Of a stretch of DNA of 64,000 nucleotides, positions 62,110 through 64,000 are shown one piece after another. The position numbers and the translations under genes are program-made. The stretch's first letter is position 1. Each line of letters starts with the position of its first letter. Source of the DNA: Bemisia tabaci. Its lineage: Eukaryota > Arthropoda > Insecta > Hemiptera > Aleyrodidae. The notes under the pieces were generated by a model, which worked only from the letters and a program-made list of their open reading frames with translations, was not told the DNA's origin and did not search any database. The DNA is taken from positions 56,394,916 through 56,458,915 of the forward strand of contig NC_092795.1 in the NCBI RefSeq assembly GCF_918797505.1. The letters run 5' to 3'.

Positions 62110-62394
62110 CTGCAACAAACAACACAACATCAATTAAATGCTGATCAAGGAGCAACAAGAAACAGAAACTCATCAGAAACAGTCGGAGAAAGTGCGAAAC
62201 GGACTCCGTTTAGACTCTTGTATACAATACCCTCAGAAACAGCACACGTGCTAATACTACTTTAAGTTTACTAATGTGTCACGGAAGAACACTATGGAAA
62301 CATTAAAAAGTTTCCCGTGAAAAAATAGGTTTTTTTTTGGTGGAAAATTTGTGAAAATATGTTTGTTCCCAATTTAGGTACAATGAATTTTATT

Positions 62395-62529
62395 CGCACC
62401 TAAATCAAACTAATCTATTAATTTCGAGGAAAAATATTCATCAATTTTTTGAAACATAAATATTTCATTGCAAATGGAGAATTTACCAGCATTTGAATGC
62501 TCGCAAAGCGTTTTTCATTGGTACGGTAG
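62395..62529. mobile_element. CTGCCGTG-type element, degraded half copy
   Basis: GAGGAAAAATATTCATCAAT, TTTGAATGCTCGCAAAGCGT and an eroded end TTCATTGGTACGGTAG follow the order of the right half of the family. Confidence 0.55.
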
Positions 62530-62762
62530 AATATAGATTACGTTTAGATTACGAAAAGACCCATTAGATGAAGTTCTGAGGAACAATTCGCGCCCACACC
62601 CCGTCAAATTCGACCAATCACAGTTCGCTCTCAAATCATGTGATCTGATTAATAGCTATTTTTTCTTCGTATACGAACAAATACAAACGTAAACTTCGAA
62701 TTTTTGCGCGTTTTATTCTTGGCGGTGTGCTCAGAAAAAGCTTAAAATAAAATACGGAACCG

Positions 62763-62898
62763 TCAATTGAACGTATTTCTGTCGAACGGAACTATATGTG
62801 CATCATGACTTGAGCCCTATTAAGCATATATTCTTATGGGTCTCAGGGCTCATGTCTTAATGCACATAGTTCCGTTTGACAGAAATACGTCTAATTGG
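62763..62898. repeat. Palindrome with 55-bp arms
   Basis: Left AATTGAACGTATTTCTGTCG, AACGGAACTATATGTGCAT, TGAGCCCT; right AGGGCTCATG, ATGCACATAGTTCCGTT, GACAGAAATACGTCTAATT. The centre is about 25 bp. Confidence 0.8.
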
Positions 62899-63471
62899 CG
62901 TGTTACGAACAACACGCTTAATTACTCTACACGTCACTCATCGGTTCTCATCAGACGAAGACTAATTCCCGAAAAAAACTTAAAAAGTATATTTGAGGGT
63001 TCATAATGCAGTGTAAAATTTACACCGCAGGAAACCAATAGCACGAAGCTTGGGAAGCTGCTCTGAATAAACTTGTCTCTGGACAAAGTCTACCGAAGAG
63101 TCAATAAGCGCGTTGAGAGCGCGAAAATACGTTTATTTGATAAGATGCTTGATAGCCGACGTGATGAAAGCATGCAGCCGAACTCCGTCGAAAGCGATTA
63201 ATAATTATTACTGATCCAGCGGAATTGTTGCCGTGAAACTCCACTGTAAATAAAACAAAGTTCAAAAAAATATGACAATAAAAACCGCCGACAAAGGAAA
63301 CGGTTTCAACCGTTTACGAGAAATTGAGAGGAGATCGACTTTCAGTTGTAACTACCGTGACGTTTCTCGTTTTACTCTCACCCATCACGAAAGTATTCGT
63401 TGTAAATTTTAAAAATTATTCGTGAAAACCACGCAATAGACGAAAAAACAAACTCGGCGACGAGGATTAGC

Positions 63472-63620
63472 GGATCCAGGAAATTGGCAACATTGTCTTT
63501 TCTTCGTTTCAACCTATGGAAATGTATCGATTCTTGGAGGGGACAGGTGCTCCAAAAAGAATCGATTATTCAGCATAGGTTTAAAGGGAGACAATCCAGT
63601 GTTGCCAAATTACTGGATAC
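63472..63620. mobile_element. GGATCCAGTAATTTGGCAAC-type element, copy 2
   Basis: Left GGATCCAGGAAATTGGCAAC, right GTTGCCAAATTACTGGATAC, inner GGTGCTCCAAAAAGAATCGA as in copy 1 at 35911. Confidence 0.82.
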
Positions 63621-64000
63621 GTCTCTGGCGATGAGTTTTTGAACTTAGAGATTCGGTTAAGTACACATCGGCAGTCTCCAATCAAGTCTCGAGCTTTTAA
63701 CTTTCGGTCTTCGATCGGAAACACCTCGCCGCCCTCTCGCCGCGCCGTTTGTCAGAGCTTACGATTAATCGCGTTAGCGGCGCTTTAGAAGCACAACTCC
63801 AACCATCGACCCTCCCCCCCCACCAGCACTACCACCACCGCCACGAAGCCATCGGTCCCTTTTTAATCTCTGCTCGGTCCGCCGTTTAATTAGCAGTTTA
63901 GGGTCTGAAACCTCGAACGCGGTTCTGGAGCTTGTCTATTTGCGGCCGGATTCCTCTGAAATAGCAACGATCGCTGAGCTTTTAAACAGGGTTCCACTTC

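Larger units (their letters stand above)
25228..62033 (-). other. 36.8-kb intron filled with short transposons
   Basis: Intron between the exons that encode EPSEMIV and IDYPEV. It contains about forty recognisable repeat copies, listed separately, several nested, plus GC-rich islands and long G/C homopolymers. I find no coding transposon, no spliced second gene and no rRNA. Stretches without an assignable element include 37.0-38.4, 39.6-41.4, 43.4-45.5, 46.7-47.1, 51.3-52.7 and 56.7-58.5 kb; they hold only short chance ORFs. Confidence 0.9.
62110..64000 (-). other. Upstream intron, incomplete in window
   Basis: No exon with the expected ILLSGSVF-type cNMP domain sequence could be found, so the next exon lies further right. 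The stretch holds a relic of the CTGCCGTG family (62395-62529), a palindrome (62763-62898), a GGATCCAG element (63472-63620) and a GC-rich end. Confidence 0.75.

Overview
The window is eukaryotic nuclear DNA holding one very large gene on the minus strand. It is AT-rich, has exons bounded by GT...AG splice sites, and is loaded with short inverted-repeat transposons and a tRNA-derived SINE. The protein is an arthropod-type PDZ-GEF (RAPGEF2/RAPGEF6 in vertebrates, Gef26/dizzy in Drosophila), a Rap GTPase exchange factor. The repeat repertoire (a 253-bp element with ends CTGCCGTGCTAAGG, elements with ends CACTGGAAAA, a TTAGG-type telomere-like tract) makes me favour a hemipteran insect, possibly a whitefly. 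That assignment rests on general impression, not a search.

Gene layout, read 62.1 kb down to 3.2 kb: 19 coding exons splice in frame to 1,279 codons plus a stop. They give the end of a first cyclic-nucleotide-binding-like domain (62.0 and 25.2 kb), an acidic/serine-rich linker (23.7 kb), a second such domain (22.7 to 20.3 kb), the REM/RasGEF-N module (19.6 to 18.2 kb), a PDZ domain (18.2 and 17.6 kb), a Ras-association domain and the start of the CDC25 catalytic domain in one 959-bp exon (16.2-17.2 kb), the rest of the catalytic domain (15.5 and 14.2 kb), and a low-complexity tail (13.4 to 3.2 kb) with PPGY and PPAY motifs ending in VSAV. All junction phases agree. The 5' exons lie beyond the right edge.

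The 3' half of the gene (3-25 kb) has ordinary introns of 0.4-2.2 kb with few insertions. Between the exon at 25.13-25.23 kb and a 76-bp exon at 62.03-62.11 kb lies a 36.8-kb intron holding about forty recognisable repeat copies: at least a dozen inverted-repeat families, nested insertions with intact target-site duplications (4-bp, 8-bp and TTAA types), a full-length SINE and a 5'-truncated SINE, several local duplications, GC-rich islands and long poly-G/C tracts. I see no protein-coding transposon and no second gene in it.

The first 3.2 kb is the 3' UTR/downstream flank and the last 1.9 kb is upstream intron; neither shows coding exons. I found no CRISPR array, rRNA gene or credible functional tRNA.
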